A stretch of DNA of 64,000 bases from Apiospora phragmitis (GCA_038363925.1 JAQQWL010000007.1:1054001-1118000); one strand, 5' to 3'. Counted from the stretch's first letter, positions 1 through 11,973 are shown. Notes: generated by a model from the sequence alone, not told the origin. Translations and numbers: made by a program.

Positions 1-437
1 CGAAACGCGGTGGTCCGTAAAAGGGTGGTCCGTGGAGGGGTGCTTTAGCTTATAAAGTAGCCGCACGGTTGCTAGATTGGTGAGCACAACGCCGACTCCG
101 AAGTATATTGACTTGCAGTCGCCAGGCTCGATTCCAGGTGAATGCAACATGGCCATCTGAGCAAACAAAAAAGCCCTTATGGGTGGTCAGCCTTTATACT
201 AATCCGGAAGAAAGGGGTACCACCCCCCAAACTGGTGGCGGGGTTCCCAAGCAGTTGCCGAGCCTGCCCGTGGAGGCTTGGTCCACCGAAGCACCCAAAT
301 GGAAGAATATTGTGGGACGGGACCAAAGAGGAGTGAGGAGATGTTATACGAAAGCCGCCTCTTGCCTTGCCTAGAATATCCCTCCTTTTCATTCGTAGTA
401 GCAGCTTAGTCACTATACAAAGCTGTATAACACCATC
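1..437. other. Left-edge spacer upstream of the monooxygenase
   Basis: I see no gene here. Short open frames overlap on both strands but none resembles a protein. The near-duplicate GTGGTCCGT occurs twice within the first 40 bases. The last part should contain the promoter and 5' leader of the monooxygenase that follows. Confidence 0.5.
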
Positions 438-2148
438 GTGGGCTCCATCACCAACGGCCTCAACGGCCTCCACCTCCACAACGGGGCCGCCCAGGAACTC
501 GACGCCCTGATCGTGGGCGCCGGCTTCGGCAGCGTCTACCAGCTCAAGCACCTGCGCGACGCCGGCTACAAAGTCAAGCTGGTCGAGGCCGGTGGCGACT
601 ACGGCGGCGTCTGGTACTGGAACCGGTACCCGGGCGCGCGCGTCGACTCGTCCGTCCCCGCCTACGAGTTCAGCGACCCGGCCCTCTGGAAGACCTGGTC
701 CCGGCAGCAGCGCTTCCCCGCCTCGGCCGAGCTGCGGGCCTACTTCGCCCACGTCGCCGATGTCTGGGACCTGCGGCGGGACACCGAGTTCGGCGCCTTC
801 GTGGAGTCGGCCGTCTGGGGCGACGGTGAGGCCCGGTGGACCATCAAGACCAAGAAGGGCGACATCTATAAGGCCAAGTTCTTCCTCCTCAACACGGGCT
901 TCGCGGCCAAGCGCTACATCCCGGACTGGAAGGGCATCGAAACCTTCCAGGGCACCTTCCTGCACCCGTCCTACTGGCCGCACGAGGGGCTGGACCTGAA
1001 GGGCAAGAAGGTAGCCGTCATCGGCACGGGCTCCACGGGGGCCCAGCTGGCGGCCGACCTCACGCCCCTCGTGGGCGAGCTTGCCGTCTTCCAGCGCAGC
1101 ATAAACACCAGCATGCCCATGCGACAGGTGGACTACCAGGACGGCGAGCAGGAGATCCCCCGCGATGACTACCCGGACTTCTACCGTGGCCGGACCGACA
1201 GGTTCGGCGGGTTCGACTTCAGTTTCCTCGGCCGCTCGACCTTCGACGACGACGCCGAGAAGCGCCGCGAGACGTACGAGAAGCTGTGGGCGTCGGGCGA
1301 CTTCAAATTCTGGCTCACGACGTACCAGGACATGCTGTTCGACCCGGCGGCTAACTTCGAGGCATACAACTTTTGGCGGGACAAAGGCTCGCGCCAAAAT
1401 CCACGACGCCCGCGTCCGAGATCTCCTGGCGCCCATGAAGCAGCCGTACTGGCTTGGCTGTAAGCGCGTCTCCCTGGAGAATGGCTACTTCGAGATATTC
1501 AACGAGTCGCATGTGCATCTCGTCGACGTCAACTCGACGCCGATTGAGGCGATCACGCCCAAGGGTATCAAGACGTCGGAGAAAGAGTGGGAGTTCGACT
1601 ACATCATCTGCGCCACTGGCTTTGATTCCTTGACCGGCGGCCTGAAACAGATGGACATCCGAGGACCGTCTGGCCAGTCGCTCGCAGAACACTGGGAGGA
1701 GGCGACCTACACCCACTTGGGCTTGTCAGTCTCTGGGTTCCCCAACATGCTCTTCAGCTATGGGCCGCAAGCACCGACCCCATTCTGCAACGGCCCGACC
1801 TGCGCTCAGCTGCAAGGCGATTGGATCCTCGGGCTCATGAATCACATGCGTGACAAGGGCCTCAAGAAGGTCGAGGCCGAGGAAGAGAGCGAGAAGAAGT
1901 GGCGCGACCTAGTGCTGGAGATCGCAAACGCAACACTGCTGCCAGCCGCACACTCGGTAAGTACCTCGGACGCTGCTGAAAGCCTGTAAATTTGTTCTTC
2001 GCGCTGACACAAGATATAGTGGTACATGGGCGACAATATCCCGGGGAAACCACGGGAGCCTTTGGTTTACCTCGGCGGTGTACCTGCGTACTACAAGACC
2101 CTCGGTGAAACCGCCGAGAACGGCTATACTGGATTCAAATTGGAATGA
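438..2148 (+). CDS. Baeyer-Villiger-type flavin monooxygenase (one frameshift, no clear ATG)
   Basis: This is a class B flavin monooxygenase of the cyclohexanone-monooxygenase type, which would use FAD and NADPH to insert oxygen into ketones. It shows an N-terminal FAD Rossmann motif (GAGFGS, last Gly replaced by Ser), the family fingerprint FQGTFLHPSYWP, and a second nucleotide motif GTGSTG. Exon 1 runs to 1956 and an intron lies at 1957-2019 (GTAAGT donor, CTGAC branch, TAG acceptor). Exon 2 (2020-2148) supplies the conserved tail starting WYMGDNIPGKPR. The frame breaks once at 1383-1387, where AAAGG carries one extra base; removing it gives 549 codons including stop, normal for the family. 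No ATG lies between the upstream in-frame stop (399) and 438. The frame opens with GTG after an ATC in good Kozak context, so either the start is mutated or miscalled, or an upstream exon is missed. The substrate cannot be inferred. Confidence 0.85.
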
Positions 2149-2390
2149 TGTTATAAAACTGGGCACTTGTAGGTGAGACCAAAAGAGGCGTTCGGCGTTG
2201 ACCAGAAAGAGAGGTTTAAAAGCGCTTTGCCGGGTAAACATGTATACAGAGCCGTCTCAAATTAGCTATATATAAGATTAGCGACAGGGTTTGGATGATC
2301 CGGATCGTCTTGATAAATGTGACGCACCGTGGTACCAATTGCAAGACGCGCAGGGCTGCTTTTTCTATCCAGGAAACATGTGGAAGACGA

Positions 2391-3009
2391 CTATCCAATC
2401 TTCTGCTTCCGCCTTACCCACACTTCTTGGTCATCAGCTTGCTCTTGACTTCTCGTTGAGATCTTGGCAACGGGCCGGAGGTCAATTTCCCAGATGGCCA
2501 GTTTGTAAGCACTTCTGTCTCCTTGGCCTGTATGTAGGTCAAAGGACCAGTCATGTTTCGGGCAGCTGATACCAGAACTCAGCTTGATGCCGAAGTCCTC
2601 GATATCGAAAGGGGAGCCTCTCGATAAAGGATAGGAGGAATGCGGACAGCGCTGGTGGGAAAGGTCAACATGTGCAATTGACCAATCAGGCCGCAGCTTT
2701 CTGACTCACGTTGTCTACGGCGTGGAACTTTCCCTTGTACTGGAACACCAACACCTGGTCCTTCAGTGTCGTCGTGTCTGGGACACCGGCGTCCACTTCA
2801 GAAGCCTCCGTGACGCCTGGCGTGTTACTCGCACGCGGTACCTGGTACACCTTGCAGCCCGGGGCTTTTGCTCCTTGTGGATCGCAAGGTCGTCTTTCGG
2901 AAACCGGCTTGCCATCCAGATCCAAGTTGGGAAAGGAAGAGGCCAGGCCAACAAAGTCCCACGGATCACCTCGCCTGTTGCCGAATGCGAAAGGCAAGGT
3001 GGTGGCCAT
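2391..3009 (-). CDS. Rieske [2Fe-2S] domain protein
   Basis: This is a small soluble Rieske protein of 186 residues. Exon 1 is 3009-2710, the intron 2709-2652 (58 nt, GTGAGT...CCACCAG), and exon 2 2651-2391; the exons join in phase 0. The cluster ligands are visible in exon 2 as CPH and, about 30 residues later, CPKHDW, the C-x-H ... C-x2-H arrangement that binds a 2Fe-2S cluster. The preceding stretch KDQVLVFQYKGKFHAVDN is typical of fungal stand-alone Rieske proteins. It would pass electrons or act as a redox partner; no catalytic oxygenase domain is attached. It is convergent with the monooxygenase, with 242 nt between stop codons. The intron falls immediately before the first cluster-binding Cys, so annotation without splicing would lose the functional half. 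Confidence 0.88.
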
Positions 3010-5252
3010 GGTGTTTCTGTTTCCGTGATCCCTTGCCTCTTATCTGTCACGGTGAGCTCCGGCTGCGATAAGACCAGGGAAATGCCTCAGGGACCCAATT
3101 TGACAGCTTTGAACGAGATAGGAGGCTCTGCCACGAAGTACGAAATGATGAGATGATGAGGTCTTTCGGTATCTGGCATCGTATTCGGTGGACTATGGTG
3201 GTGACGTAGAGATCGCCAATGAAACGGAGAAGCGCCTCGGAATTTCCAGCATTGTCTCTGATGAGGTGAGCGCGGCAGTAGCTTATCGATACGGGCAGTG
3301 GGCCCCATCCCCCTTTTAGCCCCTATTTTAGTATTCATCGCGACTTCCACCACACGCATCACTGGCATATCTAGAATGTGACTTGGAAATTTCACTGCTC
3401 ATAACGGGTCGTTTGGGATGATTGATTACTCGTACCCCTGTGAGTAGCCAGCCTTTGGACTCACAGGAACCTCAACTTCCAGCGTCTCAAGTCCTCCACG
3501 GGTTTGGACGGGGCCGCTGTCAGAGGCATAGTATTGATGATGTGTCATTGGTTGAAACTTCGCCAACATACATCATGGTCTGACATAAGACGGAGTCAAT
3601 CCTTGTGTAAATTGTAGACTTATCAGAACATAAGTGACGTTAGTAGCAAGTTGGCGGTTGACTGGCCTAACAGAGAGTGAATACCCAACGCTGCATACAA
3701 GGGCCACTTTGAAGACATGAATTCCCCGGTTATGACAGGCTAGTAGTCGGTCGAGGCGTGACTTGATATCAGTGAGAATCAGATTGGCATCGTGGTGATA
3801 CTGGGCGCTAATAATGCAGTCGCCTCGGTGTGCGAGACGCTGCAACCAAGAATCTGAAGGGTTTCAACCATCCTAGAACATTCCAAGTACAAGGAAGCGA
3901 GGAGAAGATTCGAGGTGCGAAAGGAATGAGGACCTCCTATGATTCTGGTCCACATATCACAGGTAATGGCTTTTCGGCCTGATGCTCGGTTCCCCGCTCA
4001 GAGCCAGCTCGACAGCTAGCTTAGACCCCCCCCCACCCGGTTCTAATCGTGCAGTTTACTGACCCTCTTCGGGAGTGCCAGCATGCTAGCCGAGCACCAC
4101 TAAACTACAACTCAGTCTGTATAAATCTAAAGGGGAGGAGTATCGCCTTATTACTAGTATAACCTTGTCTTATACGTTGCTAGTAAGCGATCTAAGATTA
4201 GTAACAGCAGCTATAACGAGAAGAGCGCCAAGGTAGAATCTTTTGATCATTTGATTTTAATTGCTACTAGAGCCAGACAACTCATGCAAGTGCTGGCTCA
4301 TTATGACTTTGAAAAAGGCGTAAAAGCTACTTTCGATTTCCAACACTCGCCATATTTGCAAGGCTTAAACGGAGTGAAAGCTCCGGAAGTGGCCCGGGTA
4401 CCTGGAATCCGGGAATGGGCTGGTTGGGGCAGATGCATGAGAGCCTCCATCTCGGAGCCTAAACTTGTGAACCCAAACAGCAGGAGGGTAGCTGAGAGCC
4501 ATGCATTCGATATCTAGGTATTTTATAATATCGGTAAACGTTACATAATGGTATGGATTGGTAATTGACATGGTTTCGACCCCGCTGGCATCGTTACCAC
4601 TACCATAAGGCTGGAGCACAGGGCCTAGCCATCCGCCTAGAGCGCGAATGGTGAGATATGCAGGTACACAAGTATGCACTAATACAGTAAGGCTAGGGAC
4701 AGCGTCCTTGAAAGTACTCCTCCGTAGCGAAAGGGCATCATCATACTGTACCTAGTAGAAGTAGGAAAAGAAACATGAAACATGGAAAGCGAAGGATTCG
4801 AGACCGCCTTGTATCCACCGATATCTGCTGCGGCCCTCGTGGCCCACGCTTCCCGCATAGCGCGACGCCAGCCCACCAGTTTGGCACCCATTGTTTTGAC
4901 GTCATAAGGGCGCTTGCGATAACAACAAACAACGACAATTTCGCCGAGATGAAAATCCAAGGCAGACCTTGCAAGATAGTGCCGAAAGATGGATTGGTAA
5001 AAGGGCCGCGGCCTTTCCTATGGGGTCGTTGGTGTTTGCGCGACACGTAGTCAGCCGTTGTCAGGATGTGTGCTGTTTGCCTTGCCTGCTTAAGTAGAGA
5101 CAAGCCCTCGCCTAAATAGAACAAAGAAAGAAAACCCATTAATTCCTCGAGATCTGAACGACCAACAAATCCAAATATCTGTCCGAAATCCAAAAACACC
5201 GAGTATAAAGAATACAGCGCGACCTCGCCCGAAAGAATAAACATTGCCCAGT
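3010..5252. other. 2.2-kb intergenic stretch, no supported gene
   Basis: No open frame here has recognisable protein character. The longest (minus strand, 5277-4741) lies antisense to the hexokinase promoter and has no conserved motif. A C homopolymer occurs near 4027-4036. Just beyond it, on the minus strand at 4108-4050, is a sequence resembling a tRNA D-arm/A box (TAGTTTAGTGG). The region 4120-4230 is AT-rich. Confidence 0.5.
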
Positions 5253-6877
5253 ATGGCTGTTGGCCCCCAAACCACAACGAGTGACCTCCGGAGCCTGCCT
5301 TCGGAGCTCCAGAAGGAATTGAAACGCATCGAGTCCGACTTCACCTTGGACACGGCCATGCTGAAGAGGATCACAGAGAGGTTCGGCGAGGAACTACGAG
5401 AGGGGTTGGAGAAGTCAAATCAAAACCTGGTGCGCATTCCCAAGATATCCGGAAAACCCTAAGAAGGGAGGATGCGAGCTGACGACGGAAAATGAAAAGG
5501 CCATGGAAGTGACATGGGTATTGGGATACCCGACAGGCAAGGAGGTGGGATCATTCCTTGTCATCGACCTCGGTGGCACAAACCTGCGCATATGTTGGAT
5601 CACCCTGAAGACGAACGCCGAACCGACGGAGATGGAACAGAAGCGCTACTCCCTCCCCGCCGCTATTAAGACGTCAACTTCCGGCGAGCTCTGGAACCTC
5701 ATCTCCGACTCCATCGGGGACTTCATCAAAGAATTCAACCTGCATGACGGTAGCCCGGAACCGTAAGTTTGTTTGAACATTTTGACTTGGGATCGTGGCT
5801 AGAGCTAATGCAAACCAGGTTACCCTTGGGCCTCACTTTCTCCTACCCCCTGGAGCAAGACTTCATTGACCACGGGGAGTTGAAGACCTGGACGAAAGGG
5901 CTTTGACATCAAGGGAATGGAGGGCGAAGATATCGCTAAACAGTTCAGAGATTCCCTGGAAGCGCGGGTAAGTCGACAAACCCACGACCCACTGAGACCC
6001 CATGTCACTGACATATCATAGAAACTACCCCGTGCAGCTTGTATCCGTGATCAACGACACAACTGGCGCCATGATCGCGTCCGCATATGTTGACCCGGAG
6101 ACAATCGTGGGTGGAATCTTCGGCACGGGGTGCAACGCGGCCTACATGGAGAACGTTGGCTCGATACCGAAGCTGAAGACGACACTGCCCGACGACACCA
6201 TGATCGCCATCAACTGCGAGTACGGAGCATTCGACAACTCGCACCAAGTCTTACCACGTACCAAGTACGACATCGAAATCTGCCGCGAGTCGGTGCGACC
6301 GGACGAGCAGGCCTTCGAGAAGATGAGCGCGGGCCTGTACCTGGGCGAAATCTTCCGCCTCGTCATGCTCGACCTGCACGAGCAGGGCCTTGCCTTCAAG
6401 GGCCAAAACGCCTTCGAGAAGCTGAACCAGGCCTTCAAGCTCGACACCGAATTCCTGTCGGGGCTGGAGCACGACACCGACGAGCAGATCGTCGCGCGCT
6501 ACGAGAAATCGCTGGGGCTGAAGGCCACGAGGGACGAACTGATCGTGTCCCGACGCGTCGCGGAGTCGATTGCGACGCGCGGTGCCAGGCTATGCGTGAC
6601 CGGCATCGCCGCCATCATCAAGAAGAAGGGCATCACTAAGGGCCACGTCGCCGCGGACGGGTCGGTCGCGATCAAGCACCCCGGCTTCCGGAGGCGATGG
6701 ACCCAAGCCATGGCCGAGGTCCTGGACTGGCCGAGCAACCGCACTGAAGACCCCATCACCATGACCAGTGCGGAAGATGGAAGTGGCATCGGTGCTGCTG
6801 TCATTTCGGCCATGACAATCAGGCGGAAGAACGAAGGCCAGACAGAAGGCATCCAATTCGAAGGTAGCACCAAATGA
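5253..6877 (+). CDS. Hexokinase/glucokinase family sugar kinase (two frameshifts)
   Basis: This is an ATP-dependent hexose kinase, about 480 residues after correction, the usual fungal length. It acts in the cytosol at the first step of glycolysis or in sugar sensing. Exons are 5253-5429, 5500-5762, 5819-5967 and about 6023-6877; introns have GTGCGC, GTAAGT and GTAAGT donors. The phosphate motif DLGGTNLR is in exon 2, the sugar-binding segment LGLTFSYPLEQ in exon 3 and INDTTGAMIASAY, with the catalytic Asp, in exon 4. GTGCNAAYMEN and AINCEYGAFDN follow, and the C-terminal adenosine region contains AEDGSGIGAA. Start is the ATG at 5253. Two bases break the frame: an extra C at 5901 between GGG and TTTGAC, and an extra A in the AAA run at 6022-6024 beside the acceptor. 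Because every catalytic motif is intact, sequence error seems likelier than decay, but a dead paralogue is not excluded. Confidence 0.85.
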
Positions 6878-8082
6878 ATGGGCCTCGGTTGAGACAGAGG
6901 TTCTTGGTGTCAGGCATGATGATGATTTATTGATTGAAGATTGGAGTCCCTTGACCCAGTGCAAAGAAAGATGAAATCGCAAAGATGGACAACATAAGAT
7001 TGGCCTGGGCTAATTCAATAGCTGACACTGGGATAACGGGATCGCTGGCAATGGTTTAAGCATGAGAAAGCGGCTCATACCTAATGGCACTTGCCATGTT
7101 GGCGCACACTGGCTGCAACAATACTGCAAGAAGCGCTGACGATGGAGGGCTAGAACAGGGCCAACAGTCAAACCTCAGGCGACTGGATGCCTGTGTATGG
7201 GAATGCGGCAGAGAATACAGTAGACATGGACTCACATGGCTCGACTGAGACCCAAGAGGATGATGTAAACTGTAAATAGATAAAATGGGATAACATAGAT
7301 GCTCGATCCAATTGAATGCGATTTATATCATCGCCAAAGACGTATTTGTGAACTTGCTGGTGTTGATACCTGGTGTTACAGTGAGTTGAAGCTTGCATGT
7401 GATGAATTGCGGGGTGAGAGAGCGCCTGTATTTGATCGACAAGAGTCGAAGAGCAAGTTCGTGCAAGAACGCCGAGATCACGTGATGAGTTTCCAACTTC
7501 ACCTCATGCTGTGGCATATCCCTTCCTCAACTGAAGACTCAATCGTTCCTGCGCGCCACGGCCTTGTTCATCTGAAGCACTTCCAAAGTGCGTCTCCGAG
7601 GCTGTGGAATAGAATTAACTAAGGAGAAGAGGGTATAAGGGGCAAAATCACAGCACATACTCAGGATGGAGAGGCGCAAGGAGCAAAACACCATCATGGG
7701 TAAGGGGACCGCTATACTCTCTTTATATTCCGCCTCGCACCTTTGCTTTCCATTTTCTCGTCGACTGCAAGAGCCAAAGGGCATCGTCGGTGTGCCCTTT
7801 CCCCGGCTGGGCAGGTACCACCTGCCGCGGGGCCCTTATTCGCAGGCGGGGGCGCGGCTGGGAAGGGCGGCTTGGTTGCTCGAGTGTCGACGACATCGTG
7901 AAGCCGCGATGCGCAGCCACAGTAGCTCGGCGGCCAAATGTGGTCTACAAAAAGCTGGCAGCTCTTCATGGAACTTGCATCCGGCTTTTTCCACCAACAT
8001 CGCAAGATTGCAACAACTGTCGCGACCAACCACTACTACCACCACCAAGACCAGCCCCTTTTGACCATTGACACTCGCATCC
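6878..8082. other. 1.2-kb intergenic stretch
   Basis: No supported gene. Several short frames occur on both strands without family resemblance or splice structure. The CA/CT-rich stretch at 8000-8080 looks like the 5' leader of the transcript beginning near 8083. Confidence 0.5.
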
Positions 8083-8208
8083 ATGGCTATCCAGGACGAG
8101 ACTGACGCCTCTTGGAAGGCAATGGAGAAGGCCTTGGAGGAGGAGAAGGAGAAGGAGAAGGTGGCCGAGAAAGTCGTCGCCGGCGGCTCGGGCCAGGCTA
8201 CCCCGTAA
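8083..8208 (+). other. 41-codon ORF: possible first coding exon of MED22, or a uORF
   Basis: An ATG in strong context (CATCCATGG) at 8083 opens a Lys/Glu-rich, probably helical frame that ends at TAA 8206-8208. The stop overlaps a perfect donor (CCCC|GTAAGT at 8205). Splicing from 8204 to the pyrimidine-rich acceptor ending at 8563 joins this frame, without a stop, to the MED22 exon. It is therefore either an N-terminal extension of MED22 or a separate upstream ORF. The linking segment (8564-8672) is Ser/Pro/Asn-rich and looks more like leader than protein, so I do not choose. Confidence 0.4.
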
Positions 8209-8277
8209 GTCAACCTTCCTCATCCAACGCGAAGGCATTCATGTTGCCTATTACGCATGTTCGGAGGTACCTGCAAC

Positions 8278-8343
8278 GCATGGTTACTCGAGTCGGATAC
8301 TGGGCATACCGCATGGTTATTCGAGTCGGATACTGAACATACT
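8278..8343. repeat. Two tandem copies of a 33-bp unit
   Basis: The unit beginning GCATGGTTACTCGAGTCGG (8278-8310) is repeated directly at 8311-8343 with a few substitutions. It lies inside the putative first intron or leader of MED22. Confidence 0.85.
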
Positions 8344-8672
8344 CGAATGGTTCGACGTCGTCGCTCGATTCGAGCTGGACATGGCCACTCAACGGCTCGA
8401 TTGTCTGAAGGCTTAGTGGCTGTCGCATTCCGCATAATGTGTTGCTCTCGTCATGCAACGGTGACTACCACATTAGAAGTCACCCCAGAGCCATCCATCC
8501 ATACAATTACTCTACTTAAACCAACCTTTCCTCTGAATCTTTTCTAACCCATCTCTCTCACAGTTCGCAACATTCTCTTCTTGCCAGACCCGCCTTCCCC
8601 AACCCTGCTTTTTCTAATTCTTCATTTTTGCCATCGCGCGCCAACTTGCCCGCTACTGGAAGCATCGCAACC

Positions 8673-9446
8673 ATGAATAGACATCCTGACCCTAACACCA
8701 TTCTAGATCGCCATGAGAAGGCCGTCGCCGACATTCTCAAGCGCTTTATGAACATGGTCGTCGCCGCCACGGAGCCCATCGATGAGGGCTACACGCCCGA
8801 GAAGGCCAGCCTGAACCAGATGCAGATGGATGTCGAGACTGCAGCTTTGGTAAGCCATCCTCCTCCTCCTCCTACTGATAATTATTCCCGTCTTACTTGA
8901 CTTGATCCTCACTCAATCACCCATCACCCACTTTGCCAATTGTCTATCTTGCGCTTCGTACTTGTCTGCAATCTCACCTACTTTCCCGCTTGTCTGCCCC
9001 ACCACCACTACCATCACCAACACCGCACGCATGGAAATTCCCTCCAATCATTTCAGTCAGTCACTCTGAACGTTTCTTTGCCTAACCATTTATCCCTCTT
9101 CTTCGCGGCAAAACAGGTCAAAGCCATCGAGAACCTCCTGCAGATCACGCGCGAGATCCGCCGCCTCTGGCTCACGGGCCCCGTCGAGTCCACGCCCCGC
9201 GCCGAGCTCGAGAACAAGGAGCGCGACGCCGCCATCGACGCCAAGACGGAGCGCATCTGCGGCCTGCTCAACCAGTGGTTCACGATCCGCGAGGAGAACC
9301 AGCGCGCCGCCGCCCGTCGCCTCGCCGAGAAGCGCCAGCAGCTCGAGCAAGAGAAGCTGCAGCAGGGAAACAGCGGCAGCGACAATAACAATGTTTCTAC
9401 TGGTGTTTGGGCAGCTGAGACTGCTGGTGCTGCCGCTGGTTTTTAA
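8673..9446 (+). CDS. MED22: Mediator complex subunit 22 (Surfeit-5 family)
   Basis: This is a head-module subunit of the RNA polymerase II Mediator complex. Exons are 8673-8849 and 9117-9446, with a 267-nt intron (GTAAGC...ACAG) in phase 0. The product has 168 residues from ATG 8673. The diagnostic core is LDRHEKAVADILKRFMNMV followed by ATEPIDEG and SLNQMQMDVETAAL. After the intron the helix continues as VKAIENLLQITREIRRLWL. The tail is Glu/Gln-rich, ending in a short Asn/Ala-rich segment that varies between species. An upstream exon (8083-8204) could extend the N terminus in frame. The gene is convergent with PUS1, 331 nt away. Confidence 0.85.
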
Positions 9447-9777
9447 GCTGTTGTTGCGCTTTCTGGACGAGCTGGAGGTATGGCTTGAGGCGAATGGATG
9501 GGCCACCCCAGAAGCGCCTGGATAGCATGCGTTCATTACCTGCACAACACACGAAAACGAAGGACAATCGTCATTTCGAATTTGAGTCAAGGCATTGGAT
9601 TTGGGGGATTGCATCAAGACTTGCTAGGTTACAACAACTGCAGACAGATGGAATCGGTCTACTACTGCCTTAAGCACACGCTGGGGACTCATGAGATAAG
9701 ATCAATGCTGAATTGATTTCTGACAACACGCATGAATCCTTCGTAGATCTACATGGTGCTTCGGGATTCTATGTAAC
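9447..9777. other. Spacer between convergent MED22 and PUS1
   Basis: This 331-nt stretch separates two convergent stop codons and should hold both 3' ends. I see no further gene in it. Confidence 0.6.
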
Positions 9778-11973
9778 TTATTGCTCCTCCTCTACAATGT
9801 CGCCTTCCTTGGCCTCCTCGCCAAGCTCCTCCTCCAAGCCCTCGGGCACATCGTCGCATTGACCCGTGCGCTTGTGAGCAGCATCCATACCGCCGGCTGT
9901 CACCCAGAGGAAGTAATCGGTCTTGAAGTTGTCAATCTGGTGGAAGAAGGCATGGAATCTGGCCACTTGTTAGCTACTACTGCATGACGAATTGCGCGTC
10001 GCGAGTTCAGATACTTAAGGAATGACTTACGAATTCTCCTTCTCCTCCAGATCAAAGATGCGCTGGTAGATGTGCGAGTCCTTGAACGCCTGCAACTCCT
10101 TCTCGTAGTTACTGAAGTCGATCTTGGGCCGGTCGTAGTTCTCGGCGGCGCGCGTGTTGTAGTTCTCGAACACGGGCCGCTCCAACAGTAAGCCCAGGCC
10201 GGGCGCCTTAGGGATGCTGATGCGGCCGTGCTGGTAGGACTCTTCGATGCGCGACAGGTCGGTGGCGCAGCGCGTCATGAGCACTGCCATGCCGACCATC
10301 TTGCGGATCTGGTGCATCATGAAGGACTGGCCGTGCACCTTGAGCGAGAGCCACTCCGTGTCGTTAATCTGGATCGGCTGCGGGTTCACGATGAAAGACT
10401 TGATGTGGCGCTTGGCCGACGGGTCTTTGGGGGATTTCTGCACCGTGTAGTTGTGGTAGTTGCGCGTGCCGAGGTACTGGTTCAGTGCCTCCTGAAGCCG
10501 AGCAATGTGGCCAGGCGTGATGCGGTACCGACGCTTCGCTGCAACATAGGCGGCCTTGATCTTCTTCACGGCAATATCCACGGGGCTGGCCTCCTTAGGC
10601 GGCTTCACTTCCTCTGTAGCCTTCTCCTGAGGCGCGGCAGCTGAGGCTTCCGCGTCCTTGGTTTCGGCATTGGGCTGTTCTGCAGTGGTAGTCGAGCTAG
10701 GAGCGGCATCCGGTAATGTTTCGCTTGCGAATGCTGTGCCACCAACTTGAGCGTCACTGGTTGAAGCAGAATTGTCCTTCTTGGCGGTCTTTTCCGTTTT
10801 CGTCTCAGCCGAGTCGTCCTCTGGCGTAAATATGCGCCTTATGACCTTCTCGCGCACATCGGGCTCGAGGCTTTCGAGGATAGGCTTGATGTCGTTCTTC
10901 TCGACGTCGAGCCAAAAGTCCTTGAGATCACCGAGCTTATTGGCATATTCTACCTCAACACCCTTCTCCTGGACCGACTCGAGCACCTTCTTCCCCAAGA
11001 AGCTCTCGTGGTGAGGGGGTAAGAGGCAGTAGCTGGGCATGAGGTACTCGTACCACCTAGAGTCGCATGTTTGGTAGCAATTGAAAGCATTGTTCGTCCT
11101 CTGTATGCCCCAAACACGGATCTGGGGAGGGAGCGTCTCGTTAATCTTCTGTACGATATCTTCGTCTTCGATGATGAGCTTCAGGGAAATGACGTTGCCG
11201 GCAGCGTGTACACCTTTGTCGGTTCGGGCACATCGAACTAACTGGGACTTTCTTGGGTCATCGGCATTGACCTTCGAGATCGCCTTCGCAGCGACGAATG
11301 CCCCAAACAGGTCACCTTCGATAGTCTTCTCGCGGTGGTTGATTTGCATGCCGTGATAGCCCGTGCCGGAGTATCCTATCATGACAGCCACTTTGCGTTT
11401 CGGTCGTCTCTCTTCGGCTTCAATCTCCTCCTTGGTGAAGGGAATGCTCATGTAGCTAGGCTTGTCGCGTGCCGACTCGCAAGGCTCGCTGCCCTCGGCG
11501 GCAGTAACCACACTGGCGCCGTCCTCGCCAACCTTCCGGCGCTTGGTGTCTTGCCAGTCGTCGTTGCGGCTTCGTTTGTCTGCACGTTTACGTCTTTGTC
11601 CTGTGTTAGCTCGCATTGGCTGGGGCGTTTCGGAGTAAGAAAAGCCAGCCAACTTACCCATATTCGTTGCGTCCGAGGTCTCTGCGCTTGTTTTCACCTC
11701 CCTCTTTGCTATCACGATTTGCTCCCCTCCTCTTCCACCTCTACCACTTCTGCCACTTCTGCCACCGCGTCCTCTGCCGCGCTTGTTGTCGAACCGACCA
11801 TTCTTGGGCTTGTGGTCGCCTTTTGACTCGTTGCCGCCTGCGTCTGGAAGCGCTGAGCCGTCTGGGGCAGACTGCATGGTCGGAGCAGGTTTGTTGTTCT
11901 CACCGCTGCCGAACGAAACGGCAGGTGCAGGTGCAGGAGCCGCGCTCGCGGTTGTATCTTGTTCAATGCCCAT
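9778..11973 (-). CDS. PUS1: tRNA pseudouridine synthase 1 (TruA family)
   Basis: This enzyme isomerises uridine to pseudouridine in tRNA (and some other RNAs) in the nucleus. Exons are 11973-11658, 11600-10031 and 9958-9778, giving 688 residues. The first intron (11657-11601, GTAAGT, GCTAAC branch, CACAG) is 57 nt and leaves the frame open, so it is easily read through by mistake. The second (10030-9959) hides the conserved C terminus beginning FHAFFHQIDNFKTDYF. The catalytic motif RTDKGVHAAGN carries the nucleophilic Asp; MIGYSGTGYHGMQ opens the catalytic domain and HQIRKMVG lies in its second half. The N terminus is an Arg/Gly-rich low-complexity tail, plausibly RNA-binding or nuclear targeting. 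A Glu/Ala/Lys-rich insert (about residues 370-465) splits the catalytic domain. It is divergent from the amidohydrolase gene. Confidence 0.93.

Noticed and set aside
60..160. Possible tRNA gene near the left edge (B-box-like CTCGATTCC)
   Set aside because: The would-be T-stem is not self-complementary and no anticodon arm can be folded.
177..1436. 419-codon minus-strand frame over the monooxygenase
   Set aside because: It is the antisense shadow of the GC-rich monooxygenase coding strand; the sense strand carries clear family motifs.
4741..5277. 178-codon open frame on the minus strand upstream of hexokinase
   Set aside because: It has no family resemblance, lies antisense to the hexokinase leader and first codons, and shows no splice or start context.
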